Shown here: piece after piece, positions 9,007 to 18,606 of the stretch
Position numbering within the stretch: position 1 is the first letter of the stretch
Layout of the letters: every line of letters starts with the position of its first letter
DNA from: Lachnospiraceae bacterium
GTDB taxonomy: Bacteria; Bacillota; Clostridia; Lachnospirales; Lachnospiraceae
Direction: 5' to 3'
Length of the DNA stretch: 64,000 bases
Assembly (NCBI GenBank): GCA_025758065.1
Contig: CP107199.1
Location: 558,001-622,000, forward strand
The notes under the pieces: generated by a model
What the model was told of the DNA's origin: nothing
Database searches by the model: none
Seen by the model: only the letters and a program-made list of their open reading frames with translations
Position numbers and translations under genes: made by a program

Positions 9007-10911
9007 ATGAATAAAACACCCAAACTGTTTATACTGGCCGGAGCTGTTTTGGCATCCCTTTTTCTTTTCGTGAGCATTGTTTACAACAATTTTGTCCAAA
9101 AAAGTATTTATGAAGAAAATTCCCGTCACCTGCTGTCTACTTATGAGCAGGTAGACAAAACCTTTACTATGTTTGTCCAGTACAACTGGAATGCACTTTC
9201 TGACTGGAGCAATAATTTACAATACCTGGATGATACCGAAAATATGAAAACTCTCTGGTATGAATTTACCAGACGCAAGGATGCCTGGCAATATCAGGAT
9301 TTTTATATGTTTAATGAGAACTGTGATTTTATAACTGCTGCAGGACGGGACGGAAATGCCCCAAATATACAGGGGATCTTTCTGGATATGTATGCAACCG
9401 GACAGCCTGTTATTTCCAGCTATATTGCAAGTGATTCCAACCGCCGGATCGTATTTGCACTTCCCATGGAGGTTCCATATACCATAAATGGCATAACCTA
9501 TTCCGGACTTGCTGTCAGCTATAATAATGATGTGGTGGAAAAGCTGATCGCAGGTAATATTTATCAGGGACAAAGTGACTGCTACATCCTTACATCTGAT
9601 GGCAACGTCCTCCTTTCCCTTGAACCCAAAACAGAATTTCTCCAGCACATATCTAATCTCTTTGATTTTTTAAATAACTATACGGATATGACAGAAACTG
9701 AAATAACTGACCTGAAAAAGAATATTAAGAATGTTTCTACCGGAAGTCTCCAGTGCCGTTATAACAAAAAAACTTATTATCTGGTATACGAGCCCACCGG
9801 GATCAATGACTGGACCATAGTGGGCATTATCCATAATGATGTTGTGGATGCCAGTATGCGCCGTATGCAGTTCATTACCATTGTCCTGATCCTGATTCTG
9901 AACGGATGTATCGCCCTGCTTCTTATAGGTACTGTTTTTGTCCTGATGGATTCCAGGCTGCGCATGAAAGAACATGAGCAAATGATCCTGCTAAAGCGCA
10001 AAGAGCTTACGGAACAGATGTTTTCAGGACTTGGAAGGATTGTTGACCGCTTTGCTGTAGGAGATTTAAAAAACAACCGCTATGAATATCATGAAAACCT
10101 GCTGAAGCATCCCATATATCCAGAAACCGGATACTATGATGATCTGGTTAAAAATATTTCCCGTCAGTATCTGGTGATGACTGATACAGAAAATAAAAAG
10201 ATGAACCATCTCCTTACACCAGATTATCTGCGCTGTGTACTGAAAAAAGAGGATGATATCTTTAAAATTGAATACTACAACCGTTCCATTGATACATACC
10301 TGGTCATGCATGTTGTCCCTGTTGAATGGGATTCTGAACATGAACTGGAAAAAGTTATGCTTATCGCCCAGGATATCGGTCAGAAGCATGAGTTAGAAAA
10401 CCTTGCCAACACCGACGGCCTTACTGGTTTATATAATGAGCGCTATTTTAACTCCATACTGCATAAAAAGGAACTTCAAAAGCTCCCTTTCATACTTTTC
10501 TATCTGGATCTGGACCATTTTAAATCTGTTAATGACACCTATGGTCATGACATGGGAGATAAGCTTTTAAAAGAAGCTGCCAACCGGCTTCAGTCCTGTA
10601 TCCGCAGCAATGACTATGCCTTCCGCATCGGCGGTGATGAATTCAGCCTGGTAGTGTGTACTGAATTTGATGAAAGTCTCTGCTGCAGGATCAAGGAACA
10701 GATACAAAACCAGCTCTGCGCTCCTTTTGATATTGACGGAAAAACTCTGTATATTGGTTCCAGCTGCGGATATGCCGCCTATCCCAATGATGCATCTACT
10801 GCTAATGAGATCCGTATCCTTGCAGACCAGCGTATGTATGCGGAAAAGGAAAAACATCACATGTTCAGCAGTTTAAGCAGCTCATCCACTGGAAGTGGTC
10901 TGGAAAAATAA
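9007..10911 (+). CDS. membrane diguanylate cyclase with extracellular dCache-like sensor
   Basis: 634-residue sensor enzyme predicted to make c-di-GMP from two GTP. Layout: membrane segment at about 7-27, an extracellular region of about 255 residues that looks like a dCache ligand-binding domain, a second membrane segment at about 287-312, a linker that may hold a PAS-like fold (about 330-455), and a GGDEF domain (about 460-625). The active-site motif RIGGDEFSL is intact (about 539-547), and RSND five residues upstream of GGDEF matches the RxxD product-inhibition site. AAGGAGG precedes the ATG. It is the only intact c-di-GMP gene in the window, and the two next to it are broken. The ligand is unknown. 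Confidence 0.92.
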   Translation: MNKTPKLFILAGAVLASLFLFVSIVYNNFVQKSIYEENSRHLLSTYEQVDKTFTMFVQYNWNALSDWSNNLQYLDDTENMKTLWYEFTRRKDAWQYQDFYMFNENCDFITAAGRDGNAPNIQGIFLDMYATGQPVISSYIASDSNRRIVFALPMEVPYTINGITYSGLAVSYNNDVVEKLIAGNIYQGQSDCYILTSDGNVLLSLEPKTEFLQHISNLFDFLNNYTDMTETEITDLKKNIKNVSTGSLQCRYNKKTYYLVYEPTGINDWTIVGIIHNDVVDASMRRMQFITIVLILILNGCIALLLIGTVFVLMDSRLRMKEHEQMILLKRKELTEQMFSGLGRIVDRFAVGDLKNNRYEYHENLLKHPIYPETGYYDDLVKNISRQYLVMTDTENKKMNHLLTPDYLRCVLKKEDDIFKIEYYNRSIDTYLVMHVVPVEWDSEHELEKVMLIAQDIGQKHELENLANTDGLTGLYNERYFNSILHKKELQKLPFILFYLDLDHFKSVNDTYGHDMGDKLLKEAANRLQSCIRSNDYAFRIGGDEFSLVVCTEFDESLCCRIKEQIQNQLCAPFDIDGKTLYIGSSCGYAAYPNDASTANEIRILADQRMYAEKEKHHMFSSLSSSSTGSGLEK

Positions 10912-10934
10912 TATCCCTGGATCATATCTACACC

Positions 10935-12765
10935 TCAGCTGCTTAACAGACTCATTTCCTCTTCTGTCTCTACTCCTTCTGAAACTATGCTGTAACCCAT
11001 CCGGTGGAAGGTTTCAACAATACTCTGATAAAACATGGCACGTTTTTTATCATTACATATATCAAAAAGAAGGGTTCTGTCTATCTTGATGGCAGAAAAT
11101 GGCAGTCTCATGACTGTATTCAGGTTTGCATATCCAGAACCAAAATCGTCCAGACACAGTCTGACCCCGACAGCCATAAACCCATCTATTACCATTCCTA
11201 ATCCTGCGTTGTATTCTGTAGCAACCGTTTCTGTGATCTCAAACTGTATCCAGTCATGGTGGATATCCATATCATCCATCATACGGATAAAATGGCTGCT
11301 GCAGTCACTGCGCATCAGATCCAGGGAAGACAAATTTACTTTTATATTAAAGAGCTTCTTCATCAGATCCCGGTGTTCATTTATAAACATGCAGACGCGT
11401 TTAAATTGCAGATCTGTGATCTGTTCGATCATATGATTTTTTCTGCAATCTGTATAAAGACATCCGGTGCGATCCAGCCTAACTCCGGATGATGCAGACG
11501 GCTTAATGCTTCCAGTGTAACAAAATCATTTTTCTCTGTAGAATAAACCGGCTGATAATATACTTCAAAAAGATCCTGGGCAATAGCCGTGTGCAGATAC
11601 TGCTCTACTTTTTTATTATATAAAAAGCCATCCATGGTCTGCTGATCATCCTGTATCACCTCTATCATGCCATTTTGCAAAGATAATGATTCCAGATACT
11701 CTTCATATTCCAGCATCAGCCCGCTGGTTCCAAGCTTTTGCCCATGGACGATCCCACTGAGGATCACAGGCGTTGCAGGTTTACTGCTGTCTGCATCCAA
11801 CTGCATATCTGTTTCAAACCTCTTCTTTATCTGGGTAATATAATACTCACACTCCTGCAATGACATAGTCAGAACTAAAAAACGTTTTCCCGTAATACGG
11901 AAAACCCGGCTTCCACACAGTTCTTCCAGTTTTTTGCTGCAAGCTGCAGAATATGATCACCGCCTTCAACTCTGGCAACTTTATTGATATGCTTTAGCTG
12001 GTAAAGGTATATTGTGATGATATGGAAGGATTTTCCTGCTGCGATCAGTTCATCGCTCCTTCTGGTAAGGTAAAGGTGATTATATACTCCTGTAAGGCTG
12101 TCCCGGTTCGCATTTGGATTATTGATAGTAAGAAACAGAGCCAGTATTCCAAGACTCATGCCAAAACCTGTCATCAGCAGAGAGTAATGCAAAAGCTGGA
12201 TCACTCCCCCGCATCCGCACAGGATCAGGATAACCAGGATCACCTTTATTTTCTGAGGGCCAAATTCTTTTCTCCATGAGGTAACAAGGATCAAAATCAC
12301 TGCCAGATGGAAAAGGGCGCTGTAATACATCAGTCTATACCATGGTCCTTCCACATATCCGGCTGATACATCAAAATAAAACAGTTTTTCAGTAAAGGGA
12401 TTGGTAAGCACAATACTGGCCAGTAAAATAGTTGCAAGACCCGCCAACAGCATCTTTTTCACCGAAATAAGCTTATTATCGTGCAATGTCATAATATAAC
12501 AAAGAAGCGCATATGGAAGCAATGCCTGAAACAGATAAAAAATAGTTGTAGTCACCACTGCCGCCAGGCCAAAATCCCCATCTCCTGAAGTTATATAATA
12601 ATTGCTTACTAATTCAGCGATCACATCCAGGATCCCAATAACTACAAAGAAAAGAAATACCCTGCTATTTAAATCCTCTGCCCTTTTCTGATCCAGGAAA
12701 TTTCTCAAAACCAACAGCAATATGACCACTGCTGCGATCAGAAAATCTGCATTATACATCATCAT
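10935..12765 (-). pseudogene. membrane GGDEF(degenerate)-EAL protein broken by two frameshifts
   Basis: Three frames join into one protein. A membrane region of about eight hydrophobic segments follows the start MMMYNADFLIAAVV, then a degenerate GGDEF domain, then an EAL phosphodiesterase domain. Break 1 lies in the GGG/TTTT stretch at 11899-11907: the original frame stops at 11875, while a -1 shift restores FRITGKRFLVLT, where GGDEF has become TGKRF. Break 2 is an A6 run on the minus strand (11437-11442). One more A would read AEKNHMIEQITDLQF and join LEALSRLHHPELGW to the rest of the EAL domain (LDDFGSGYANL, VSEGVETEEE). EAL catalytic motifs are otherwise kept. The start overlaps the upstream broken gene. 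Sequencing error at the homopolymers is the main alternative. Confidence 0.85.
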
Positions 12766-14443
12766 AAATAGCCCCCTTCGTTTTTTGCAGCATGTGATCT
12801 GCCTGACGTTTCCAGTCACTTACTGTATTTCGTGTCCCATCCTCATTTTTCAGATAACCATATCCGAATTGTAAAGAAATATAATACCTGTTTTCCGTTT
12901 CCTTTTTAACTTCATTTTCAAGGAGGCATTCCAGCTCCTGCGGCTGTATCTGGAGGTCCATTACGATCACTGCAAACTCCGTACCACCATTGCGGAAACT
13001 TTCTATCTTATGCCTCTGGTCACTATCTGCTGCCTTTTGGATACACCGGGCTGTCTGGATCACTGATTCATCTCCTGTTTTCATTCCGTAGACATCGTTG
13101 ATCTGTTTCAGTCCTGTTATCTCGATAAATAAAAACAATGCATTCTCAAGCCGGATCTTTCCTTCCTGGATCTCCTTTATGTATTTTTCAAATGCGTTCC
13201 TGTTTTTTAATCCAGTCATTCTGTCTTCCATTGACATTTTTTCATAAACCAGCTGCTCCATCCTGAACTGACTGTCCCTGGATGTTTTTTGCAGCAAATG
13301 CCAGAACAGGATTGATGTATACAAAAAGATTCCTGCCTGAAAGACCATATCATACCAGTAGATCGAATATACCCAGTACAAAATAAGGGCTGTCATACCG
13401 CTGACTCCCAATGTGGCAAATGCCAGCAGACAAACCAGAATTTCTTCCGCTTCATTTCTTTTGTATTCTTTCCACAGAAGACAGATCATGGATATAACCC
13501 CGGAAAACAGCATAATGTGTGTTAAAAACAGCATATACACAAATGGGATATGAAACAGGATATTGAGTATTCCCTGTAAAATGGCATTTCCATTAAGAAG
13601 GAAGATCCATACCTGCGGGACCTACCGTACTTTCTCACTTATTGTATTCTGCACAAACCAGAGCATTGGAACTGACATAAGAATAAATGCATAAAAAGAA
13701 AGAACCATCCCAACAGCGCCATGCTCTCCGTACATCTGATAAAAACCTGAGTCCAGGTAACACCACAAACCACAGATGAACATAAACAATGATGCATCCA
13801 GAAAACGCTTTTCAACAATATGATGGGCTTTCATATACCAGAAAACAATAGTAGAAACAATTCCCGTTCCCCACATTCCAAGGATCATGAGAAATGAAAA
13901 TACAGATTCCTGGAAATGCTTTTGTGAAACTGCCGGACAGCTTCCTAAAACAGGTGCCTGTATATAAAGGGAGGCTCTGTTATTGCTTTCATAAACAAGG
14001 CAGACCGGCTCTTTTCCTGTATCTTCTGCCAGCCACACATCTGCCCACATTTTTCCCTTCATCTGGTCATTCTTTAAAAAATCGTTTTCTTCATACCAGA
14101 ACAGACACTGTTTTCCCATCCACACTTCCGGCTGATCCTGAAGACCGTTTATTGACAGGACCTTATTTTTATCTTCCGGAGTCAGTGTATTATTATAAAG
14201 CATGATCTTTCCATCCTGATCTGCCTTAACCATGGCAGGAAGATCAAGGGCCTCTTCTTTTTCATCTACTATCTGATACCAACCACTGCTGACAGAACGG
14301 ATATCTGCCATTTCTCCATCTGCCCCTGAATTCCATAACATATGTATCAAAACCATCAGGATAAAAAATATACAGATCAAACCGGCCCATTCTGTTTTTT
14401 TCCATACATTGCTTTTTTCATGATCACTATTTTCCTCGCCCAA
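12752..14443 (-). pseudogene. 7TM-type receptor with degenerate GGDEF domain, interrupted by an in-frame TAG
   Basis: The frame from 14443 runs to a TAG at 13622-13624, and the same frame continues without a break to 12752. The upstream part has one N-terminal membrane segment, a soluble extracytoplasmic part and several membrane segments, like 7TMR-DISM receptors. Straight after the TAG the frame reads VPQVWIFLLNGNAILQG and further hydrophobic segments, then a GGDEF domain with RNGGTEFAV in place of GGDEF. The stop therefore cuts the membrane region. The start is probably TTG at 14443, since a nearby ATG is out of frame. TAG is a normal stop in this genome (for example at 30692 and 41018), so recoding is unlikely. 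Coupled to the next broken gene by overlap. Confidence 0.85.
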
Positions 14444-14537
14444 ACAGACAATTCATCCCCCCTACTTAAAAAATTATAACAGAATCTATATTAATTGTCC
14501 CCATTTGCAGTGCTGGATTTCATTTTTCTATCAACGT

Positions 14538-14584
14538 AAAAAGCAGTAAAACCATATTGTTCTTTCCGGTTTCACTGCTTTTTT
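14538..14584 (-). terminator. terminator after the GntR gene
   Basis: AAAAAGCAGT plus AAACC pairs with GGTTT plus ACTGCTTTTTT (14538-14553 with 14568-14584) with one bulged base. T-runs are present on both strands, so it could work both ways, but the genes on either side both lie on the minus strand. Confidence 0.8.
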
Positions 14585-14604
14585 AATGCGTTATATGTCT
14601 TTAT

Positions 14605-15267
14605 TTACTTTTCGTGCTTTTTTTCCACTTTCTGTATCAGCTTCTCCACGCTCCCAAGATAATGATCTGCAATAGCCTGTTCCACCTGGGCGGGAGTACC
14701 TGTTCTACAGGCACTTAACAGTTTTTCGTGGATGAGATACTGCCTTTTGATAACCTGATCACTGTCCACTGCCATATTATATCCCATTACAATATTTCCG
14801 TAGTTTAAGTCTTCCCAGGCTTTTTTAAGGCGCATAAAGCTTACAAGATCCAGGATCGCTTCATGGAACTCATTATCCAGTTCAAATACCTTTCGGTATT
14901 CTTCTTTATGAAGCTGCTTCATCTGCTCTAAAACCTGTTCCATTTTCTCAATGGTTTCCCGGGGAAAAGGAGCATTATACAGTCTTACTGCCATCATTTC
15001 ATAGTTAGCACGCATGTAGTATATCTCATAAACATCATCCATGCCTATATGCTTTACTGAGCAGCCCACATTTCTGGAATATTCCACCATACCTTCCTGC
15101 TCCAGCTGACGCAGTGCTTCCCGCACCGGGCCACGGCTGATTCCAAATTCCGATGCCAGTTCCTGCTCTATGATCTTATCTCCCGGTTTCATGTCACCGT
15201 TTAAGATCTTCATCCTTATCTCGTCTGCTACATTTTCCCTTAAAGTCCGATAATCAAGCTTTCCCAT
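14605..15267 (-). CDS. GntR family transcriptional regulator, FadR/FCD type
   Basis: 220-residue DNA-binding regulator. The N-terminal winged helix (about 5-75) holds IKILNGDMKPGDKI-like and ELASEFGISRGPVREALRQLEQEGMV-type features, with the recognition helix at SRGPVREALRQL. An all-helical FCD ligand domain follows (about 80-215) with the FELDNEFHEAIL metal- or ligand-binding segment. FCD regulators usually sense small acids and control neighbouring catabolic genes. The nearest candidates are the permease at 15557 and the amidohydrolase at 17200. A family A repeat ends 28 bases before the ATG and may have replaced its promoter. Confidence 0.92.
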   Translation of the reverse strand: MGKLDYRTLRENVADEIRMKILNGDMKPGDKIIEQELASEFGISRGPVREALRQLEQEGMVEYSRNVGCSVKHIGMDDVYEIYYMRANYEMMAVRLYNAPFPRETIEKMEQVLEQMKQLHKEEYRKVFELDNEFHEAILDLVSFMRLKKAWEDLNYGNIVMGYNMAVDSDQVIKRQYLIHEKLLSACRTGTPAQVEQAIADHYLGSVEKLIQKVEKKHEK

Positions 15268-15294
15268 AATACTCTGTAAGTCCCTAAAAAATTC

Positions 15295-15459
15295 CTAGTA
15301 TAATCCACAATAATTATCCGCCCCTTTCACTTGTCTAAATTTCCATCTGCCGCGTCAGCTTCAATCGACGATGCTACCGGCATCGCCTCATTCAGCTTCC
15401 TTGCACATGAAAATTTATCCTGCGTGTAATGGATCGGTAATTATCGTGGATTATACTAG
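15295..15459. repeat. family A repeat, copy 1 (165 bp, MITE-like)
   Basis: Ends are inverted repeats of about 25 bp: CTAGTATAATCCAC on the left, with the mirror GTGGATTATACTAG on the right. An inner hairpin CGATGC-taccg-GCATCG is present. It matches 21433-21597 over the full 165 bases with two substitutions, in the same orientation. It carries no coding capacity. Both ends contain an outward-facing TATACT that could serve as a -10 box. It lies 28 bases upstream of the GntR start. Confidence 0.92.
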
Positions 15460-15491
15460 TACATTGTTTCGTAAATAAATGTACTAATCAC
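15456..15491. repeat. truncated left end of a family B repeat
   Basis: 36 bases starting CTAGTACATTGTTTCG match the left end of the family B element at 19811 with two substitutions, and the rest of the element is missing. Its first four bases (CTAG) are also the last four of the family A copy, so the two elements meet exactly at a CTAG. Confidence 0.85.
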
Positions 15492-15556
15492 TGTCATAAA
15501 CATTAATACCAACATCTGTTGTTGGTTATTTTACCATAACGCGTTAAACAAGTAAA

Positions 15557-16981
15557 CTAATTTTTCTGCTCCCTCTTTGCGATCTCAGGAAGGATCAGTC
15601 CTAAAGCAGTCAGTACAACCGGAGTAATAACATTTAATGCAAAGGTAAATGGATTTTTGTCATACATTCCAAGAAGACAGCTGGCTGCTGTTACTAAAAA
15701 GCACCAGATCCCGAAGAACTTTGCTACTGCCTGGTTCTTTACAAAACGATATTCTGCTGGAATACGGTCAATAGCACCTCTTAATGCAACATAGGCTACA
15801 AATACCCATAAGTAACGCATTGGCATACATACAGAATTTAACTTTGTCAGCTGGCGGAGAACTGCTGCTGCACCAGGTACAAAAGACTGTACCAGGATAA
15901 TAGCACCGGAAAGCACAACTACCATTTTGATACCATTGCTGTATACGCCGCATTTGTTTTTCTTTCTTAATGCAGATGGGATAAACTGCTGGGTATTTTC
16001 ATTGTCTAAAAGCATACGAAGCGGTGCGTCGATGCTTAATACCAGAACTGAAAACTGGCTGATCACATTACATAAAGCATAGATGATCAGGAAAGTATCA
16101 CCAACATGATAATACTGTCCCAGCTTCTGGAATGCCCAGTAAGAACCATTTGCCACGTAGGCATTGAAAGTGTCTTCACTGCTGTTGATCACTGCCGGGT
16201 CAAACATACGGCTCATAGCCAGTGTACCAAGTATGGCACATATAACCACCATTCCAGCAAGTGCGATCATTCCCTTTGGGAAGCCCTTACTTGGATTTTC
16301 TACCTTGTTTACATAAGGTGATATCTTTTCACATCCGCCTACAGCAAATACCAGGATTGAAATGGAGGTAACATATCCCAGATTAAACTGCGGGATCATG
16401 TTTTTTAATGAAAAGTCTGCATGTGTATACTCAGCTGCCGGATTAATGGCAGGTGCAGCAAACATCATGACAATGTATAACAGGGACATAACGAAAGTTG
16501 TGGTTCCTGCAACAGTCAGCATTTTCTTTAATGGAGTTAAACCTCTGCTGGCTACATAACATCCAATAAGGAACACGATCAGTGTTGCCACCTGGATCAT
16601 ATGGGTTGGCAGAGTATCATAAGTTTCCGCATTGCGGAAGATGGCCCAGCTTAAAGCCTTTAAACCACCGCTGGATTTGCTGGCAATATAAGTGATGTGA
16701 CATGCCCAGTAGGTCCAGCCTGCATAATAAGCTAATTTTGGTCCTGTAGTTTCATACAGCCAGCCGCTGACACCTCCGCCGGTTGCCTTAAAAGCAGAGC
16801 CCAGCTCACCTACCATCAATGCATATGGAATAAAATACAGGACAAACATCAGTAACCAGCTGAAAATAACCTGAACACCGTTAAAGTAAACGAAGCCATT
16901 TAAAATGTTGCCGAAGCTCCATACAGTTGAGAACGCCATTAACGCCAGGGCGTTCCATGAGATCTTGTTTTTGTCAGACAT
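15557..16981 (-). CDS. APC superfamily amino acid permease
   Basis: Integral membrane amino acid or amine transporter of about 474 residues with roughly twelve membrane segments. It starts with the APC signature region (WNALALMAFSTVWSFGNILNG), followed by the glycine-rich FKATGGGVSGWLYETTGP segment of helix 3. It resembles the glutamate/GABA antiporter-like branch, but the substrate cannot be read from sequence. I start at the ATG at 16981 with GGAG about 9 bases upstream. A second ATG at 17002 would add MKKRRRG. It is divergent from the M20 amidohydrolase across a 218-base spacer, which suggests joint control. Confidence 0.9.
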   Translation of the reverse strand: MSDKNKISWNALALMAFSTVWSFGNILNGFVYFNGVQVIFSWLLMFVLYFIPYALMVGELGSAFKATGGGVSGWLYETTGPKLAYYAGWTYWACHITYIASKSSGGLKALSWAIFRNAETYDTLPTHMIQVATLIVFLIGCYVASRGLTPLKKMLTVAGTTTFVMSLLYIVMMFAAPAINPAAEYTHADFSLKNMIPQFNLGYVTSISILVFAVGGCEKISPYVNKVENPSKGFPKGMIALAGMVVICAILGTLAMSRMFDPAVINSSEDTFNAYVANGSYWAFQKLGQYYHVGDTFLIIYALCNVISQFSVLVLSIDAPLRMLLDNENTQQFIPSALRKKNKCGVYSNGIKMVVVLSGAIILVQSFVPGAAAVLRQLTKLNSVCMPMRYLWVFVAYVALRGAIDRIPAEYRFVKNQAVAKFFGIWCFLVTAASCLLGMYDKNPFTFALNVITPVVLTALGLILPEIAKREQKN

Positions 16982-17157
16982 ACCTCTTCTCCTTTTTTTC
17001 ATTTTTTGGAACCAATATAGTCTACCTGTAATTTTGCTGATTGTAAATAGTTAATTGTAGATTGTTGACAATTTATGTCGTATTCTTACCTTTTAATATC
17101 ACATTCTTCCCCTTTGCTTGAAAAATATGGCAGGAAAAAGTAAACTTAAAAAATAAG

Positions 17158-17175
17158 AAGATTCCGAGAGAACAT
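17158..17175. repeat. solo end of a family C repeat
   Basis: 18 bases (AAGATTCCGAGAGAACAT) identical to the right end of family C copy 1 at 7081-7098. They lie 24 bases before the M20 start codon. The rest of the element is absent. Confidence 0.75.
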
Positions 17176-17199
17176 ACATTTCTGAGGAGGATTTATCAC

Positions 17200-18369
17200 A
17201 TGACGCAGGAAGAATTAAAAGTGAAATTAACTGAATGGAGACATTATCTCCATGCACATCCGGAAACTGCATTTGAAGAGACAAATACCGCTGCTTTCGT
17301 AGCAGAAAAGCTGAGAGAAATGGGGCTTACTGTTCATGAGCATATTGGCGGTACCGGCGTTGTAGCTGACCTAAAGGTTGGTGATGGCCCACAGGTGATC
17401 GGACTTCGTGCTGATATGGACGCTATTAATCTGAAGGAGACCACCGGACTTCCTTATCAGTCCCTAAATCCCGGGAAAATGCATGGATGCGGCCATGATG
17501 GCCATATCACTGCCTTACTTGGTGCCATGCTCTTACTTTCAGAACGCCGCAATTTCAATGGAACTGTACGCTGTATCTTCCAGACTGCAGAAGAACCAGG
17601 AAAAGGCTCCAGGGCTATGATCGATGACGGACTTTTGGAGAAATACCCAATGGATGAGATTTATGGCATCCATAACGCACCATTTCTTCCAGAAGGAGAA
17701 CTGCATACTAAAACCGGCGGCATTATGGCAAGTGAAGACAACTTCCGCATTAAGATCAAAGGAAAAGGCTTCCACGCTTCCAGCCCCCATATGGGCATCG
17801 ACCCACTGGTAACTGCTTCCCAGATCATCCTGGCATTGCAGACTGTTGTTTCCAGAAATGCTTCCCCTTTAGATGCTGCTGTTATCTCCTGTACTGAACT
17901 TTTCACAGACGGCGCACACAATGCAGTTCCATCTAACGTAGAGATCTTAGGCGATACCAGAAGCTGTACTCCACAAATACAAAGGCTGATCGAAGACCGG
18001 ATGCGTGCCATCTGTGAAAATATCTGCCGTATGAATGGTGCAGAATGCGAATTTACTTACACCCATGAATTTGCCCCAACTGTCAACTGGGATCAGTGCG
18101 TCCAGACTGCAGTGAAAGCAGCTACTGCTGTGGTAGGTGCTGACAAGGTAAATGCAAACTGCGTTCCGTGGATGGCTTCCGAAGACTTCGGCACATTCTT
18201 AACCAGGATCCCAGGCTGCTTCTTATTCCTTGGAAGCGGAAAATGCCAAAAAGCCTCTGACAACATCATGTGCCACAACTCCCAGTATGACTACAATGAC
18301 AATATACTGGTAACTGGCGCTGAGTTTTTTGCTGAGCTGATTGCAGAGAGACTGCCAATTACAAAATAA
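17200..18369 (+). CDS. M20 family (M20D-type) metallo-amidohydrolase
   Basis: 389-residue zinc hydrolase of the hippurate / N-acyl-amino-acid hydrolase group, cutting N-acyl or indole-acetyl amino acids. Metal-site motifs are MHGCGHDGH (Cys and His ligands), QTAEEPGKGS (catalytic and ligand Glu), GIHNAP and the C-terminal MCHNSQYDYND. A dimerisation lid domain lies at about 180-295. GAGGAGG precedes the ATG. The gene is divergent from an APC permease with a GntR regulator beyond it, a set-up expected for import and use of amino-acid conjugates. The exact acyl group is unknown. Confidence 0.92.
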   Translation: MTQEELKVKLTEWRHYLHAHPETAFEETNTAAFVAEKLREMGLTVHEHIGGTGVVADLKVGDGPQVIGLRADMDAINLKETTGLPYQSLNPGKMHGCGHDGHITALLGAMLLLSERRNFNGTVRCIFQTAEEPGKGSRAMIDDGLLEKYPMDEIYGIHNAPFLPEGELHTKTGGIMASEDNFRIKIKGKGFHASSPHMGIDPLVTASQIILALQTVVSRNASPLDAAVISCTELFTDGAHNAVPSNVEILGDTRSCTPQIQRLIEDRMRAICENICRMNGAECEFTYTHEFAPTVNWDQCVQTAVKAATAVVGADKVNANCVPWMASEDFGTFLTRIPGCFLFLGSGKCQKASDNIMCHNSQYDYNDNILVTGAEFFAELIAERLPITK

Positions 18370-18396
18370 GAGGATCCTGCTTCCTTTTTCAGTTTA

Positions 18397-18422
18397 ATGT
18401 CCTCTCTGAATTGAGGGGACAT
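18397..18422. repeat. 26-bp palindrome resembling fused family C ends
   Basis: ATGTCCTCTC and GAGGGGACAT flank six bases. The arms match the family C termini. No T-run follows, so a terminator is less likely. It lies 28 bases after the M20 stop. Confidence 0.55.
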
Positions 18423-18467
18423 GTTTATAAACATACTTTGTCAATAGACATTGTTTTTCATATTGCC

Positions 18468-18497
18468 TTGCGGAATATATGTTTTCTGGTGTATACT
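18468..18497 (+). promoter_or_regulatory. promoter of the Rrf2 regulator gene
   Basis: TTGCGG (18468-18473), an 18-base spacer and TATACT (18492-18497). The leader to the start codon is about 100 bases and contains a 10-bp hairpin, ACAGGATTGC with GCAATCCTGT (18536-18573). Confidence 0.6.
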
Positions 18498-18606
18498 ATG
18501 ATGTTGAAGTCAAAAGGTATTTAGATCCTTCTGATACAGGATTGCTGCGTGCTTTGCACTCCCGCAATCCTGTTATATGATAATCTGTGAAAAGGAGAAT
18601 TGGATA

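Noticed and set aside
13622..13624. In-frame TAG as pyrrolysine or another recoded codon
   Set aside because: Other genes here end in TAG, no suppressor or pyl genes are visible, and the neighbouring gene is also broken, so decay is simpler.
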